The notes: generated by a model not told the origin, from the letters alone. 64,000 nt of DNA from Elusimicrobium sp. (GCA_015062115.1 SUVG01000005.1:62001-126000), one strand, 5' to 3'; counted from the stretch's first letter, positions 51,310-59,356 are shown. Made by a program: numbers and translations.

Positions 51310-52527
51310 TTAGAAAATGGAACGGTACAAAATGGTGACATGGTCGTCCCCCTGGAAGTGTTTTACCGGGTGTTCCAAAAATTTATGATAGAGCCACTTT
51401 TTTTGATCCTCTTCTGAAAGTTGGTAAGGAAAATCTTGCGGTAGTTCCATGGGAATAGACAGGTTGAAATGCACCGTTTCTTCCGCTTCTAAGCCCATAA
51501 TGGTGGTAATGGTAGCGGTGCGGGTTTCGTTGAGGTGAATATGCAGTTTTTCCAAATTGGAATATTCGTGTGCGGTTACACGCAACCAAATGGAGCGGTC
51601 TTGATTGTATATAGCAAGTGCTCCCAATTTGTCGTCAAAAACCATCAGTAAGGGAGAGCGTAATTTCTTTCCGTTTAACAGGTAGCGGTATAAGTTGGGC
51701 AACAAATCGGCCGGCCCGTCATAGCGATATACGGGGTAGGTCTTTTGCCCGGCCGGGAATTGGCTCTGTACATTTACATGGCGGATAACAGCATTTTCTG
51801 CTTGGCCCGGGTCCATTTTTCGTTCAAAGGAAAAAACCAAATCGTTGGGGGAAAAGTTGTCCGGCGCTAAGTATTTCACATCGCGCAGGTAACGCATTCT
51901 CATGCCTACCTTGGGGATATTGGGGGCAAACACGGCACGGAAATTATCGCGGTTCATGGAAAGAAAACGCATACGCTTGATGAGGGCATATTCCAAATCG
52001 CGGTTGTTGGCCTTGGATACGGTTTCGAATAATTGGCGTAAGTGAGGGGTAAGAACTCTAAAATGTTGATGATAATAGGCCAAGGCAAAAATTTCAAAAA
52101 AGTCGTGGCGGCCGTATTGGTCTTGCAAGTTCCATACTTTTTTAAGAGCCCCCAGCACATCATGTTCATCTTCTAAGATAGATTGGATTTTTTCGTATTT
52201 GTTAAAAGTAATACGCAGTTTTTTATTTTTGGCTTTTTTAACACGGGCAAAAGTTTCTTGGTATTGAGGCGTTTGCGGTAAGGAAACCGGTTTTAAGTTG
52301 GTTTGCGGCAAAGTTATGGGGGCTGTTATAGCGGCGGTTCCTAACAAAGCAACGGAAGGCGGAACCAAAACTTGTATTTGAGATATTTTAGGAATTCGGG
52401 CGGCTTTGGAGGCTTTTTTAAGAAAATGTCTGCCTTTGGGCAACTTGCCGGCTACGGCTTGTACAGGCTGGAGCACCGCCGAGGTAAAAAGAATCACACC
52501 ACACAGGAAGAAAACCAGTTTTCTCAT
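51310..52527 (-). CDS. Exported hypothetical protein
   Basis: A 405-residue protein with a signal peptide (1-~24, cleavage near VQA). The mature protein has a basic N-terminal stretch, a helical middle region (~105-200) and a mixed C-terminal half containing SPLLMVFDDKLGALAIYNQD and EETVHFNLSIPMELP. No family is recognised. It is inserted between rplS and rnhB, genes that are usually adjacent. There is no Shine-Dalgarno sequence; the nearest -10-like sequence (TATGCT) is 6 nt before the ATG. Confidence 0.7.
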   Translation of the reverse strand: MRKLVFFLCGVILFTSAVLQPVQAVAGKLPKGRHFLKKASKAARIPKISQIQVLVPPSVALLGTAAITAPITLPQTNLKPVSLPQTPQYQETFARVKKAKNKKLRITFNKYEKIQSILEDEHDVLGALKKVWNLQDQYGRHDFFEIFALAYYHQHFRVLTPHLRQLFETVSKANNRDLEYALIKRMRFLSMNRDNFRAVFAPNIPKVGMRMRYLRDVKYLAPDNFSPNDLVFSFERKMDPGQAENAVIRHVNVQSQFPAGQKTYPVYRYDGPADLLPNLYRYLLNGKKLRSPLLMVFDDKLGALAIYNQDRSIWLRVTAHEYSNLEKLHIHLNETRTATITTIMGLEAEETVHFNLSIPMELPQDFPYQLSEEDQKKWLYHKFLEHPVKHFQGDDHVTILYRSIF

Positions 52528-52605
52528 ATAGTTAGCATACTAATAATGGAGGCAGAAAAACAAGGGACAAAAGACCTAGGCCCTGTTTGGGCCCCTCAAA
52601 AGGGT

Positions 52606-52643
52606 AAAACAAAACCCCGCGGGACTAGTAACCGCGGGGTTTT
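52606..52643 (-). terminator. Terminator of the fmt-rplS gene cluster
   Basis: On the minus strand CCCCGCGG / CCGCGGGG (52639-52632 and 52622-52615) with a 9-nt loop containing CTAG, followed by TTTTGTTTT. It lies 28 bp after the rplS stop. A smaller GGGCC hairpin follows at ~52578-52593. Confidence 0.85.
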
Positions 52644-52670
52644 GAATCGGAGTTCGTTATCAAATGATAA

Positions 52671-53060
52671 CTATTTCGCCTCTTCCACAGCCGGGGCCGC
52701 GGTTTCAGCGGTTTTGGCTACGGGTTTTTTGATTTCCTGCAAGCGGGCGGCTTTACCGGAGAGTTTGGTTAAGTAGTTGAGTTTGGCTCTTCTTACTTTG
52801 CCGATCTTGAGGACTTCAATGCTGTCCACGCGGGGGGAGTGGAGCGGGAAAATGCGTTCCACACCGACGCCGAACGAAATTTTGCGAACGGTGAACGTTT
52901 CGCTGATGCCGGAACCTCTGCGGGCGATTACTACGCCGTCAAAGGCTTGGATTCTTTCGTTGTCACCTTCGACAACTTTTACTTTTACTCTTACCGTATC
53001 ACCGGCTTTGAAAGTCGGGATATTGGTTTTGAGATTGTGTTTAATATCGTTGATATTCAT
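52671..53060 (-). CDS. rplS: 50S ribosomal protein L19
   Basis: A 129-residue L19 with the family core: [35 protein letters not shown] (~18-52), [37 protein letters not shown]. The last ~20 residues ([16 protein letters not shown]) are an extra Ala/Glu-rich tail. L19 sits at the subunit interface. It follows trmD by 5 bp, with the Shine-Dalgarno GGAGG inside the end of trmD. Confidence 0.96.
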   Translation of the reverse strand: MNINDIKHNLKTNIPTFKAGDTVRVKVKVVEGDNERIQAFDGVVIARRGSGISETFTVRKISFGVGVERIFPLHSPRVDSIEVLKIGKVRRAKLNYLTKLSGKAARLQEIKKPVAKTAETAAPAVEEAK

Positions 53061-53065
53061 AAAAC

Positions 53066-53782
53066 TTACTTCCTCCGAATCGTTTTCTTTTGGACCTTTT
53101 TTGGCTTTAGAGAGGCGGTTTCAAGCAAATCGGGTCTTAACTGTTTGGTTAATTGTAAAGATTGTTCGCGTTTCCACGCTTCTATTTCTTTGTGGTTTCC
53201 GTTGAGTAGCACCTGCGGAACCCTGCGGCCGCGCCATACTTCCGGGCGTGTATATTGCGGGGCTTCCAGCAAATTATCCTCAAACGACTCCGAACTCGTT
53301 ACGCCTTCTTTCTTAAAAGTTCCTTTTTGAAGTCTGGTAATGGCATCTATCATAGTGCAAGCGGCGAGTTCTCCGCCTGTTAAAATGAAGTTGCCTAAAG
53401 AAACTTCCAAATCCACCTCGGGATAAATCCGTGCGTCAATTCCTTCATAATGCCCGCACACAAAAATGAGGTGGCGCTTTTTGGCTAACTTTTTTGCCAG
53501 TTCCTGGTTAAAAGTCTGCCCGCGCGGGCTGGTTAAAATGACGAACGAAGTTTTTTTGCGTAACTTGTTAATCGCCTGGTACAGCGGCTCGGCTTTCATT
53601 AACATTCCGGGCCCGCCGCCGTAAGGGCGGTCGTCGATGGTTTTGTGCTTATCCTCGGTAAACTGCCGAGGGCTCAGCGTTGCCAACTTAATTATCCCCG
53701 CTTTGCGCGCGCGCCCGACAATGCTGTGGGAAAGCGTGCTTTCAACCATTTCTTCAAACGCGGTGATAACGTCTATTTTCAT
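53066..53782 (-). CDS. trmD: tRNA (guanine-N1)-methyltransferase
   Basis: A 238-residue SPOUT-class enzyme that forms m1G37 in tRNAs with G36, preventing +1 frameshifting. Motifs: [18 protein letters not shown], the trefoil-knot [26 protein letters not shown] (SAM knot), and [12 protein letters not shown]. The start at 53782 overlaps the khpA stop by one base (TAATG); a 28-codon in-frame extension into khpA is rejected. RimM, normally encoded just upstream of trmD, is missing here. Confidence 0.96.
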   Translation of the reverse strand: MKIDVITAFEEMVESTLSHSIVGRARKAGIIKLATLSPRQFTEDKHKTIDDRPYGGGPGMLMKAEPLYQAINKLRKKTSFVILTSPRGQTFNQELAKKLAKKRHLIFVCGHYEGIDARIYPEVDLEVSLGNFILTGGELAACTMIDAITRLQKGTFKKEGVTSSESFEDNLLEAPQYTRPEVWRGRRVPQVLLNGNHKEIEAWKREQSLQLTKQLRPDLLETASLKPKKVQKKTIRRK

Positions 53783-54012
53783 TAGTCTTCCAACTTTAGG
53801 GTAACTTTTTTGTCTTGCTTGGCGGCGGCTGCATTTAACACCGTGCGAACTGCCTTGATGATGCATCCGTCTTTGCCAATGATTTTACCTTTATCAGCGG
53901 TGTCCACTTTGGTGGACAGGTAAACTTTGTTCTGCTCAATCCTTTCTTCCACAACCACATTATCCGGGGTAGAAGAAAGCGATTTCAAAAGCAGCGTTGC
54001 AAGTTCTTTCAT
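53782..54012 (-). CDS. khpA: KH-domain RNA-binding protein KhpA
   Basis: A 76-residue single KH domain. The GxxG RNA-binding loop is GKIIGKDG (~42-49), followed by the expected helix IIKAVRTVLNAAA. KhpA (YlqC) usually lies between rpsP and rimM and can pair with KhpB. It is the standard operon partner of S16. It overlaps trmD by one base and follows rpsP by 17 bp. Confidence 0.92.
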   Translation of the reverse strand: MKELATLLLKSLSSTPDNVVVEERIEQNKVYLSTKVDTADKGKIIGKDGCIIKAVRTVLNAAAAKQDKKVTLKLED

Positions 54013-54029
54013 AACGTGCCTTGCCGCGT

Positions 54030-54278
54030 TTATTTAGCGCTGGCTTTTTTGATCAAACTGGCTACGGTTTCAGAGGGTTTGGCACCCACTTTCATCCAAT
54101 ATTCCACTCTGGGCATGTCGAGTTTAACTTGTTCGGCGGCATTGGGGTTGCAGGGGTGATAGATACCCAAAACTTCTTTGGCTGCGTTGCCTACCGCGCA
54201 AGATTTTTCAATCGCTACAACTCTGTACTGCGGAAGGCTTTTTTTGCCGACTCTCTGTAATCTGATAACTACTGCCAT
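54030..54278 (-). CDS. rpsP: 30S ribosomal protein S16
   Basis: An 82-residue S16: MAVVIRLQRVGKKSLPQYRVVAIEK is the near-invariant N-terminus (positions 1-25), followed by EVLGIYHP and VEYWMKVGAKPSETVASLIKKA. Needed for 30S assembly. The Shine-Dalgarno AAGGAG is 8 nt before the ATG. It heads the rpsP-khpA-trmD-rplS cluster, 47 bp after rpe. Confidence 0.97.
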   Translation of the reverse strand: MAVVIRLQRVGKKSLPQYRVVAIEKSCAVGNAAKEVLGIYHPCNPNAAEQVKLDMPRVEYWMKVGAKPSETVASLIKKASAK

Positions 54279-54325
54279 TTATGACTCTCCTTATTATGCT
54301 TTTGCTTGTTGCAAAAGACTGATAA

Positions 54326-55021
54326 TTAAATGTCCGGGGCCGCCTGTCTGATTTGCTTGAGGGCCAATACAGGGTCCGCGGCTTTGAAAATTGCATTTCC
54401 GGCGACTAACGCATCTGCTCCCGCGCCAATGGCTAACGGAGCCGTTTGGGCGTTAATGCCGCCGTCCACTTCCAGCCAAATTGCTTTGCCGGAACGGTTT
54501 ATAATTTCGCGTACCCGGCGGATTTGTTCGGGGGATGAAGGCAAAAAGGCCTGTCCGCCAAATCCGGGATATACGCTCATCACAAGTATTAAATCTAACT
54601 TACCCAACCACGGGGTAATCAGTTCCGGGTCGGTATCGGGTTTAATGGAAAGACCCGCTTTTACACCTAAACTTTTAATTTTCTTAAAAGATTCGGCCAA
54701 ATCGTCTTTTGCTTCTATGTGTACGGTTAATAAATCCGCACCCGCTTTGGCAAAAGGCTCAATAAAAAGAAGCGGTTTTTCCACCATTAAGTGTACATCT
54801 AAAGGTAAACTTGTTTTTCCGTTCAAAGAACTTACTAACGACGGGCCGAAACTTAAATTCGGTACAAAATGCCCGTCCATAATGTCCACATGCAACCAAT
54901 CTGCACCCGCGTCTTCCACACGCTTTACTTCTTCACCTAAACGGAACAAGTCCGCAGACAATATGGAAGGCGCAATAGATATTTTACCATTTACAGGGGG
55001 CATTTTGGAAGGGGGTATCAC
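54326..55021 (-). CDS. rpe: Ribulose-phosphate 3-epimerase
   Basis: A 231-residue TIM-barrel enzyme interconverting ribulose-5-P and xylulose-5-P. Motifs: APSILSADLFRLGEEV, WLHVDIMDGHFVPNLSFGP (metal ligands His and Asp), DVHLMVE, MSVYPGFGGQAFLP and VDGGINAQT. The start is GTG at 55021, overlapping the PASTA gene stop (GTGA), with GGGAGG 4 nt upstream; an ATG 18 bases later lacks a Shine-Dalgarno sequence. Works with rpiB at 14929. Confidence 0.95.
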   Translation of the reverse strand: MIPPSKMPPVNGKISIAPSILSADLFRLGEEVKRVEDAGADWLHVDIMDGHFVPNLSFGPSLVSSLNGKTSLPLDVHLMVEKPLLFIEPFAKAGADLLTVHIEAKDDLAESFKKIKSLGVKAGLSIKPDTDPELITPWLGKLDLILVMSVYPGFGGQAFLPSSPEQIRRVREIINRSGKAIWLEVDGGINAQTAPLAIGAGADALVAGNAIFKAADPVLALKQIRQAAPDI

Positions 55022-56019
55022 AAAACCTCCCGCTCGCGGACTAAAATACCGTCTGTAAACACACGCACCGTGGCTTTGCCGGAATAAGGAATTTCCAGGT
55101 CAATTTTGGAGCCGGGTTGCTTGGTTTCGTTCAAAATTTCATTTTCACCGGTTTCATCTTCCAGCACTACGCGCACGCGGCTGGCGTTTTTGCCTTGGGG
55201 CATTTCGTAGTGCAAATGATAGGTTTTTTCGTTATCGGCAACTTCGCGGCGGCTGACAATCACTTCCACATTGGTTCCGGGGGCGATTTGTGTATCGGCC
55301 GCAGGGCGTTGTTCGGCAATAGTGCCGTTGGGGAAGACGGAATCTTTATCTTCCCGAATAATTAAATTGATATTTTGGGAACTGGCCCACAAGGTGGCAA
55401 CTGCTAATTTTTTGCTCTTAAAGTTAGGTACCAATACTACACTGGACGGCGGGGCCCCGTTGGAAAGAGTTAAAGATACTTTTTCTCCCTTTTGAACCAT
55501 GCTGTCGGCTTTGGGGGTTTGCGCCACGATTAAGCCTTTTTCGTAAGTAAGGGAATAGGCATTTTCTACTTTGTCCACGAGAAGACCCGCTTGGCGAACG
55601 GCCAACTGCGCGGCGCGCAAATCGGTACCTACCGTGTTGGGAACAAATACCATTTCGTCCCCTTGGCTGATCCACACGCGAATTACGCGTCCTTCGCGCA
55701 CGGTGGAACCGGCGGAAGGAATTTGGCGAAGTACGGAACCGGGGGGAACATCTTGGGCGTATTCGATACCTGCTTGTTTAAGGGCCAAGTTTTGGGCGGC
55801 CAACATATCCAAGGCTTGGGTAATGGGTTTTTTGGTAATGTCGGGGACGGTAACTTCTTTGCGGGTATGTACGAGCGCACCGAACACCCAATCAATGGAC
55901 ACAAAAATAAGAGCCGCAAAAAAAGCCGCAATCACCCCGGCAACAATCCATTTGGTGCGGCCGGATTTTTTGGGCTTGTTTAAGAAATCATCAAAATTTT
56001 GTTGGTTATCAGTAGGCAT
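55018..56019 (-). CDS. PASTA-domain membrane protein lacking a kinase domain
   Basis: A 333-residue protein with a short cytoplasmic N-terminus (~1-22), one transmembrane helix (~23-50), three PASTA repeats (~56-117, ~122-188, ~195-262; e.g. VTVPDITKKPITQALDMLA, VFVPNTVGTDLRAAQLAVRQAGL) and a C-terminal beta-rich domain (~265-333). PASTA repeats bind muropeptides. No protein kinase or penicillin-binding domain is present. It overlaps fmt by one base (TAATG) and rpe by four. In Firmicutes the fmt-...-prkC-rsgA-rpe order places a PASTA kinase here. Confidence 0.9.
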   Translation of the reverse strand: MPTDNQQNFDDFLNKPKKSGRTKWIVAGVIAAFFAALIFVSIDWVFGALVHTRKEVTVPDITKKPITQALDMLAAQNLALKQAGIEYAQDVPPGSVLRQIPSAGSTVREGRVIRVWISQGDEMVFVPNTVGTDLRAAQLAVRQAGLLVDKVENAYSLTYEKGLIVAQTPKADSMVQKGEKVSLTLSNGAPPSSVVLVPNFKSKKLAVATLWASSQNINLIIREDKDSVFPNGTIAEQRPAADTQIAPGTNVEVIVSRREVADNEKTYHLHYEMPQGKNASRVRVVLEDETGENEILNETKQPGSKIDLEIPYSGKATVRVFTDGILVREREVL

Positions 56020-56975
56020 TATTCTACGAATGCTCCGTCGTTAGATTTCACTCCGTACCCGTTTGCAAAGGCTTCTGCAGGCATGGGCTTTTTGCCTGCG
56101 GGCTGTACTTCTTTTAACCACAGGCTTCCTTCTTTACATTTTACTAAAATTCCATTTCCGCGTTCAATGTTAAGCACCGTTCCGGGCAAAGCCGAAGAGG
56201 CGGTGTTTCCCGCAGAGAGTTGGGTGGAAATTAACTGTAACAAATCGTTTTTTCCGTTTTTGGTAAACGGAATTTTCGGTTTAGGGCCGCAGGCAAGGCC
56301 GCGCACTTTATTGTGCAGTTGCGTAGCGGTTAATTCCGCCGGGCGCAAAACGGCCTCCTCCTTGGATATCATCGGCGCTAAAGTGGGTTCGCCTGTTTGG
56401 GGAACACGCGGTAAATCGCCGTTTTCGGCGCGGGTAATGGTTTCGCGTAAGGCATCAACTCCCAAAGGAATTAACTTTTCAAAAAGGGTTTTGGCATTAT
56501 CTTGCGGTTCAATGGCGGTTTCTTTTTGCAAGAACAACGGGCCGTCGTCCATGCCTTCACAAATCCAAAAAGTAGAAACCCCCGTTTGGGTATAACCTTG
56601 GATAAGAGCCTGCTGCACGGGGGCGGCGCCGCGCAAATGCGGTAACAACGAAAAGTGCACATTGATTAGTCCCAATTTAGGAAGAGCCAAAAAGTTAGGG
56701 CGGAAAATTTTTCCGTAAGCCACCACAATTCCTAAATCAAAAGGAACGGCGGAAATTTGGTCAAAACTGTCTTTTAATTTTTCGGGAGACAAAACAGAAA
56801 GGCCCAATTCCAACGCACGTTTTTTAACGGGGCAGGGGGATATTTCCATGCCGCGTCCGCGCGGTTTATCGGCCTGGGTAACCACCAATTGGATATCGGT
56901 TAATTGGTGGGTAAGTTCTAAATAGGGAACGGAAATATCGGGGGTTCCAAAAAAAATTGTTTTAAGTTTTGCCAT
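56019..56975 (-). CDS. fmt: Methionyl-tRNA formyltransferase
   Basis: A 318-residue enzyme that formylates initiator Met-tRNA using N10-formyl-THF. Motifs: FFGTPDISVPYLE at the N-terminus, INVHFSLLPHLRGAAPVQQAL (catalytic Asn, His and the SLLP loop), and the C-terminal OB-like domain beginning about residue 205. Formylation fits the leaderless-start pattern only indirectly. There is no Shine-Dalgarno sequence; an extended -10 (TGC-TAAAAT) ends 7 nt before the ATG. It heads the run fmt-PASTA-rpe. Confidence 0.96.
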   Translation of the reverse strand: MAKLKTIFFGTPDISVPYLELTHQLTDIQLVVTQADKPRGRGMEISPCPVKKRALELGLSVLSPEKLKDSFDQISAVPFDLGIVVAYGKIFRPNFLALPKLGLINVHFSLLPHLRGAAPVQQALIQGYTQTGVSTFWICEGMDDGPLFLQKETAIEPQDNAKTLFEKLIPLGVDALRETITRAENGDLPRVPQTGEPTLAPMISKEEAVLRPAELTATQLHNKVRGLACGPKPKIPFTKNGKNDLLQLISTQLSAGNTASSALPGTVLNIERGNGILVKCKEGSLWLKEVQPAGKKPMPAEAFANGYGVKSNDGAFVE

Positions 56976-56991
56976 TATTTATATTTTAGCA
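56976..56991 (-). promoter_or_regulatory. Extended -10 abutting the fmt start (leaderless-type)
   Basis: On the minus strand TGC-TAAAAT (56991-56983), then ATAAATA and the ATG at 56975. No Shine-Dalgarno sequence. Confidence 0.55.
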
Positions 56992-57043
56992 AATTGTAAA
57001 AAATAGTATGATAATGAAAGAATACCGAGAGGGACATAAAGAC

Positions 57044-57958
57044 ATGGACGAATTAAAAAATCAATTTGAAAAAGACTACCAAGATTTCAAAACCCATATC
57101 CACACCACCCTACAGCCGGAGATGAAAAAAATATATCAGCCGCTAGATTGGAATATGATTTGTATTCTCCTCTTTATCATCATGGGGTTGGGGTGGGTGA
57201 GTTTTGCTTTTTTTGATGGAAAAGAATTGTTAAAGAATGTAGGGCTTCCTTGTGTTTTTGTAATAGTCTTTTTACTTTTTAAGTCGTCCAAAATGGGGAA
57301 GGATATAACCGATTTTTCTTGGCAAAAAATTACCGAGTATTTGGGCCTTCAACTGGTTAAAGATGATATTCATTTCCCGGAAGGAATGCACCTGGCGTGG
57401 CGGGTAGGGTTATGCGAGGTTTCCAATCATCAATCCTATCGTATGATAGGAAAACAAAACGGTGTAACGGTGCAAATTGTTCGTTTTTTTGTCCCTTTGC
57501 AGAATAGCGAGAAGTCACCTAAAGAAAAAGCGGGTTTCTTGGTAATGATGGATATGGAAAAAAACTATCCGGGCACCACGCTGTTGGTTTCGGATTCTCT
57601 ATCCGCTAAGTGGAAGGGAAGTTTCGCCGGTTTGCAACGCGTGAAATTGGAATGGTTGGCCTTTGAAGAGAAATTTGATTTATTTTGCGACCAAGAGCGT
57701 GCGGTACGCAAAATTTTTACGCCGGATGTGATGACCGCTATTTATGATTTTGCTGAGAAGTTTGCCCCGGTGTCGGATTCGTTTTTTGCCTTTTCGGAAG
57801 GGAAAATATGTTTTTGTTGTGAAACATTAAGTTCTTCTTTAAGCATTTTTGAAAATACAGCCGAAAAAGAATGGGAAGAGTTGTTTGTCAGCCTGTGGTT
57901 TTTAAGCCACTTACCGGCGTTTTTGCACTACAAGTTAGTAGCCAAAGAACAAAAGTAA
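57044..57958 (+). CDS. DUF3137-like membrane protein
   Basis: A ~304-residue protein with two close membrane helices (~35-57, 63-82 from this start) and a cytoplasmic domain whose core (VKLEWLAFEEKFDLFCDQERAVRKIFTPDVMTAIYD) matches the DUF3137 family pattern 'VKLE...F...F...S.D...A...LTP'. Function unknown. The start at 57044 is chosen because AGAGGG lies 10 nt upstream and the family N-terminus fits; ATGs at 57008 and 57014 are in frame and possible. Divergent from fmt. Confidence 0.75.
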   Translation: MDELKNQFEKDYQDFKTHIHTTLQPEMKKIYQPLDWNMICILLFIIMGLGWVSFAFFDGKELLKNVGLPCVFVIVFLLFKSSKMGKDITDFSWQKITEYLGLQLVKDDIHFPEGMHLAWRVGLCEVSNHQSYRMIGKQNGVTVQIVRFFVPLQNSEKSPKEKAGFLVMMDMEKNYPGTTLLVSDSLSAKWKGSFAGLQRVKLEWLAFEEKFDLFCDQERAVRKIFTPDVMTAIYDFAEKFAPVSDSFFAFSEGKICFCCETLSSSLSIFENTAEKEWEELFVSLWFLSHLPAFLHYKLVAKEQK

Positions 57959-57960
57959 AA

Positions 57961-57986
57961 TTAAAAACCCCGCTGTAAGCGGGGTT
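57961..57986 (-). terminator. Terminator-like hairpin beside the structured repeat
   Basis: AACCCCGC-tgtaa-GCGGGGTT (57966-57973, 57979-57986). On the minus strand it is followed by TTTTTAATTTT; on the plus strand it follows the DUF3137 stop by 7 bp with only a weak T-tract. Its orientation fits a minus-strand transcript passing through the repeat at 57993-58152. Confidence 0.65.
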
Positions 57987-58012
57987 AAATTCAACGGAGA
58001 GGGAGGGATTTG
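57985..58012 (-). repeat. Copy of the tRNA-Ser 3' end (28-bp direct repeat)
   Basis: These 28 bp are identical to 58182-58209, which cover the 3' end of tRNA-Ser(CGA) (half of the T-arm and the acceptor strand) plus downstream bases. The rest of a tRNA is missing at this copy. Two exact copies of a tRNA 3' end in the same orientation, 197 bp apart, are what an integrase attachment duplication leaves. Confidence 0.85.
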
Positions 58013-58152
58013 CCTTCCGGTAAAATTCCTGACGGAATTTTCCTGCAGGCCGGGCTCGCGGTACTCGCCTTTGCCTAACGGCAAAACTCGTACAACGCTC
58101 CGCCTTTCAAATCCCTACGCCACACAAAGCAGTTTGTATGGCTCCAACCGTT
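57993..58152. repeat. Structured multi-hairpin element next to tRNA-Ser
   Basis: A ~160-bp non-coding element. Outer inverted ends AACGG / CCGTT (57993-57997, 58148-58152) and inner 9-bp inverted ends AGGGATTTG / CAAATCCCT (58004-58012, 58108-58116) enclose several hairpins: AAAATTCC-tgac-GGAATTTT (58022-58041), TTGCC-taac-GGCAA (58071-58084), and ACAAA-gcag-TTTGT (58124-58137). There is also a CCTGCAGG palindrome. No reading frame or transposase is present. It could be a small non-autonomous mobile or tRNA-associated repeat, or a structured RNA. Confidence 0.65.
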
Positions 58153-58183
58153 AAAATAAAAAGGCCCCCTCGCGGGAGCCTTT
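58151..58183 (-). terminator. Terminator of the tRNA-Ser gene
   Basis: AAAGGC ... GCCTTT stem (58160-58165, 58178-58183) extended by C/G pairs around CGC; on the minus strand it is followed by TTATTTTAA. It begins 9 bp after the tRNA 3' end. Confidence 0.78.
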
Positions 58184-58191
58184 AAATTCAA

Positions 58192-58276
58192 CGGAGAGGG
58201 AGGGATTTGAACCCTCGAAACCTTGCGGTTTACAGGTTTTCGAGACCTGCTGTTTCAACCACTCACACACCTCTCC
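58192..58276 (-). tRNA. tRNA-Ser (anticodon CGA)
   Basis: An 85-nt class II tRNA on the minus strand. The acceptor stem GGAGAGG / CCTCTCC and discriminator G (58192), the D-arm with AGTGGTTGAAACAGC, and the anticodon stem CAGGT-CTCGAAA-ACCTG give anticodon CGA, reading UCG. A long variable arm (AAACC-gcaa-GGTTT) and T-arm GAGGG-TTCAAAT-CCCTC complete it. CCA is not encoded. A terminator follows. Confidence 0.95.
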
Positions 58277-58358
58277 AAATTGCGCTCGGGCCGAGTGGCG
58301 AACCACTAAACGCCTATACATATTATATCAAACTTTTTTGCTTGCTGTCGCAGGATGG

Positions 58359-59234
58359 TCAGGCGGGGTTTTGTGTTTGCGGTTGCGTTTCCTGCGGCGT
58401 ATTTAAGGACTCGATAAAAATATGAGCCGAGGGGATAAGCCAATCAAAACTGTGGTGCACACCCGTAAGCGACATAAACTTTGCCGTTCCCAAAGGGGCT
58501 TTGGCGGCTAAATCGCGACTCATAGTCCAAGGAATAGTGGCATCTTGTTGGGAATAGCCTACCAAAATAGGTGCGCGTACTTTTTGGATTAAACTTACAT
58601 TGTCAAAAGTTTTGTTCCAAAGCAACGGTTTGAGAAAGAGAACGATAATCTTACGGCCGGGGGAATTGTGGTCGTGCTTACGGGCCAATACGTAGTAACC
58701 CATTTCCGTCATGTTGGTAAACGGACTTTGCAAGATAAGCGATTTGATGGGAAGTTTGGAAAATTGCGCGGCTACATGTAAGGCTGGGGTAGCCCCTAAC
58801 GAAAACCCCCACAGGACAATTTGTTTCGGTAAAAGTTTTAAGTCCGTCATCATATAAGAAAACGAAGCCGCGGCATCGTCTTTCATATTTTTTTCGCTGG
58901 GTCTTCCTTTACTTTTACCAAAACCGCGGTAATCGGGCATTAAAACCCCATAGCCTTCTTTGTTTAAGTCCAGTGCGAAGTCCTGAAAATCATAGGCGTT
59001 GTGTTTTTGGCCGTGAAGAAACAGCACCGTCGGTTTGTTTTCTTTAGCGGACAGGTACAGGGCATAGAGTTTTTCGCCGTTACGGGCCGGAAAAGAAATT
59101 TCCTGAAAAGACGGTTTCAAATTATAAACTTGGCGGTTCGGCTGAAAAATAAAAAAGTCACTGGCGTGGTCTAAAAACAAAGCCCAACCGATCAGTAACA
59201 GCACAAGCACTAAAGTGGGAATATATTTTCGCAT
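58359..59234 (-). CDS. Membrane-anchored alpha/beta hydrolase
   Basis: A 291-residue protein with an N-terminal signal anchor (~4-22) and an alpha/beta-hydrolase fold of the BEM46/'abhydrolase' type. The nucleophile elbow is GFSLGA (Ser145), the acid Asp231 lies in SQQDATIP, and the His is 260 or 261 in GVHHSFDW. The oxyanion loop is FLHGQKHN. It probably faces the periplasm; substrate unknown (esterase or thioesterase-like). A Shine-Dalgarno AGAGG precedes the ATG. Its C-terminus ends in a Pro/Gln/Thr-rich tail. Confidence 0.83.
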   Translation of the reverse strand: MRKYIPTLVLVLLLIGWALFLDHASDFFIFQPNRQVYNLKPSFQEISFPARNGEKLYALYLSAKENKPTVLFLHGQKHNAYDFQDFALDLNKEGYGVLMPDYRGFGKSKGRPSEKNMKDDAAASFSYMMTDLKLLPKQIVLWGFSLGATPALHVAAQFSKLPIKSLILQSPFTNMTEMGYYVLARKHDHNSPGRKIIVLFLKPLLWNKTFDNVSLIQKVRAPILVGYSQQDATIPWTMSRDLAAKAPLGTAKFMSLTGVHHSFDWLIPSAHIFIESLNTPQETQPQTQNPA

Positions 59235-59340
59235 AAGAACCTCTTGCGATATAGTAGCAAAAAAGATGATTTTACGAAAGAGTTTTGTAAAAGAATTTTT
59301 TGAGGCGGCCCTTATGAGTGATAAGGCGCGGAATAGATTT

Positions 59341-59356
59341 TGGTATAATCGGGTAT
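59341..59356 (+). promoter_or_regulatory. Extended -10 abutting the DUF2157 gene start (leaderless-type)
   Basis: TGG-TATAAT (59341-59349), seven bases, ATG at 59357. A full-consensus extended -10; no Shine-Dalgarno sequence and no -35. Confidence 0.6.

Noticed and set aside
53783-53866. Longer TrmD starting inside khpA
   Set aside because: The 28 extra residues are an out-of-frame reading of the KH domain; [13 protein letters not shown] is the expected TrmD start.
57985-58150. A second, complete tRNA-Ser gene
   Set aside because: Only the 3' T-arm half and acceptor strand match; no 5' acceptor partner, D-arm or anticodon arm can be folded.
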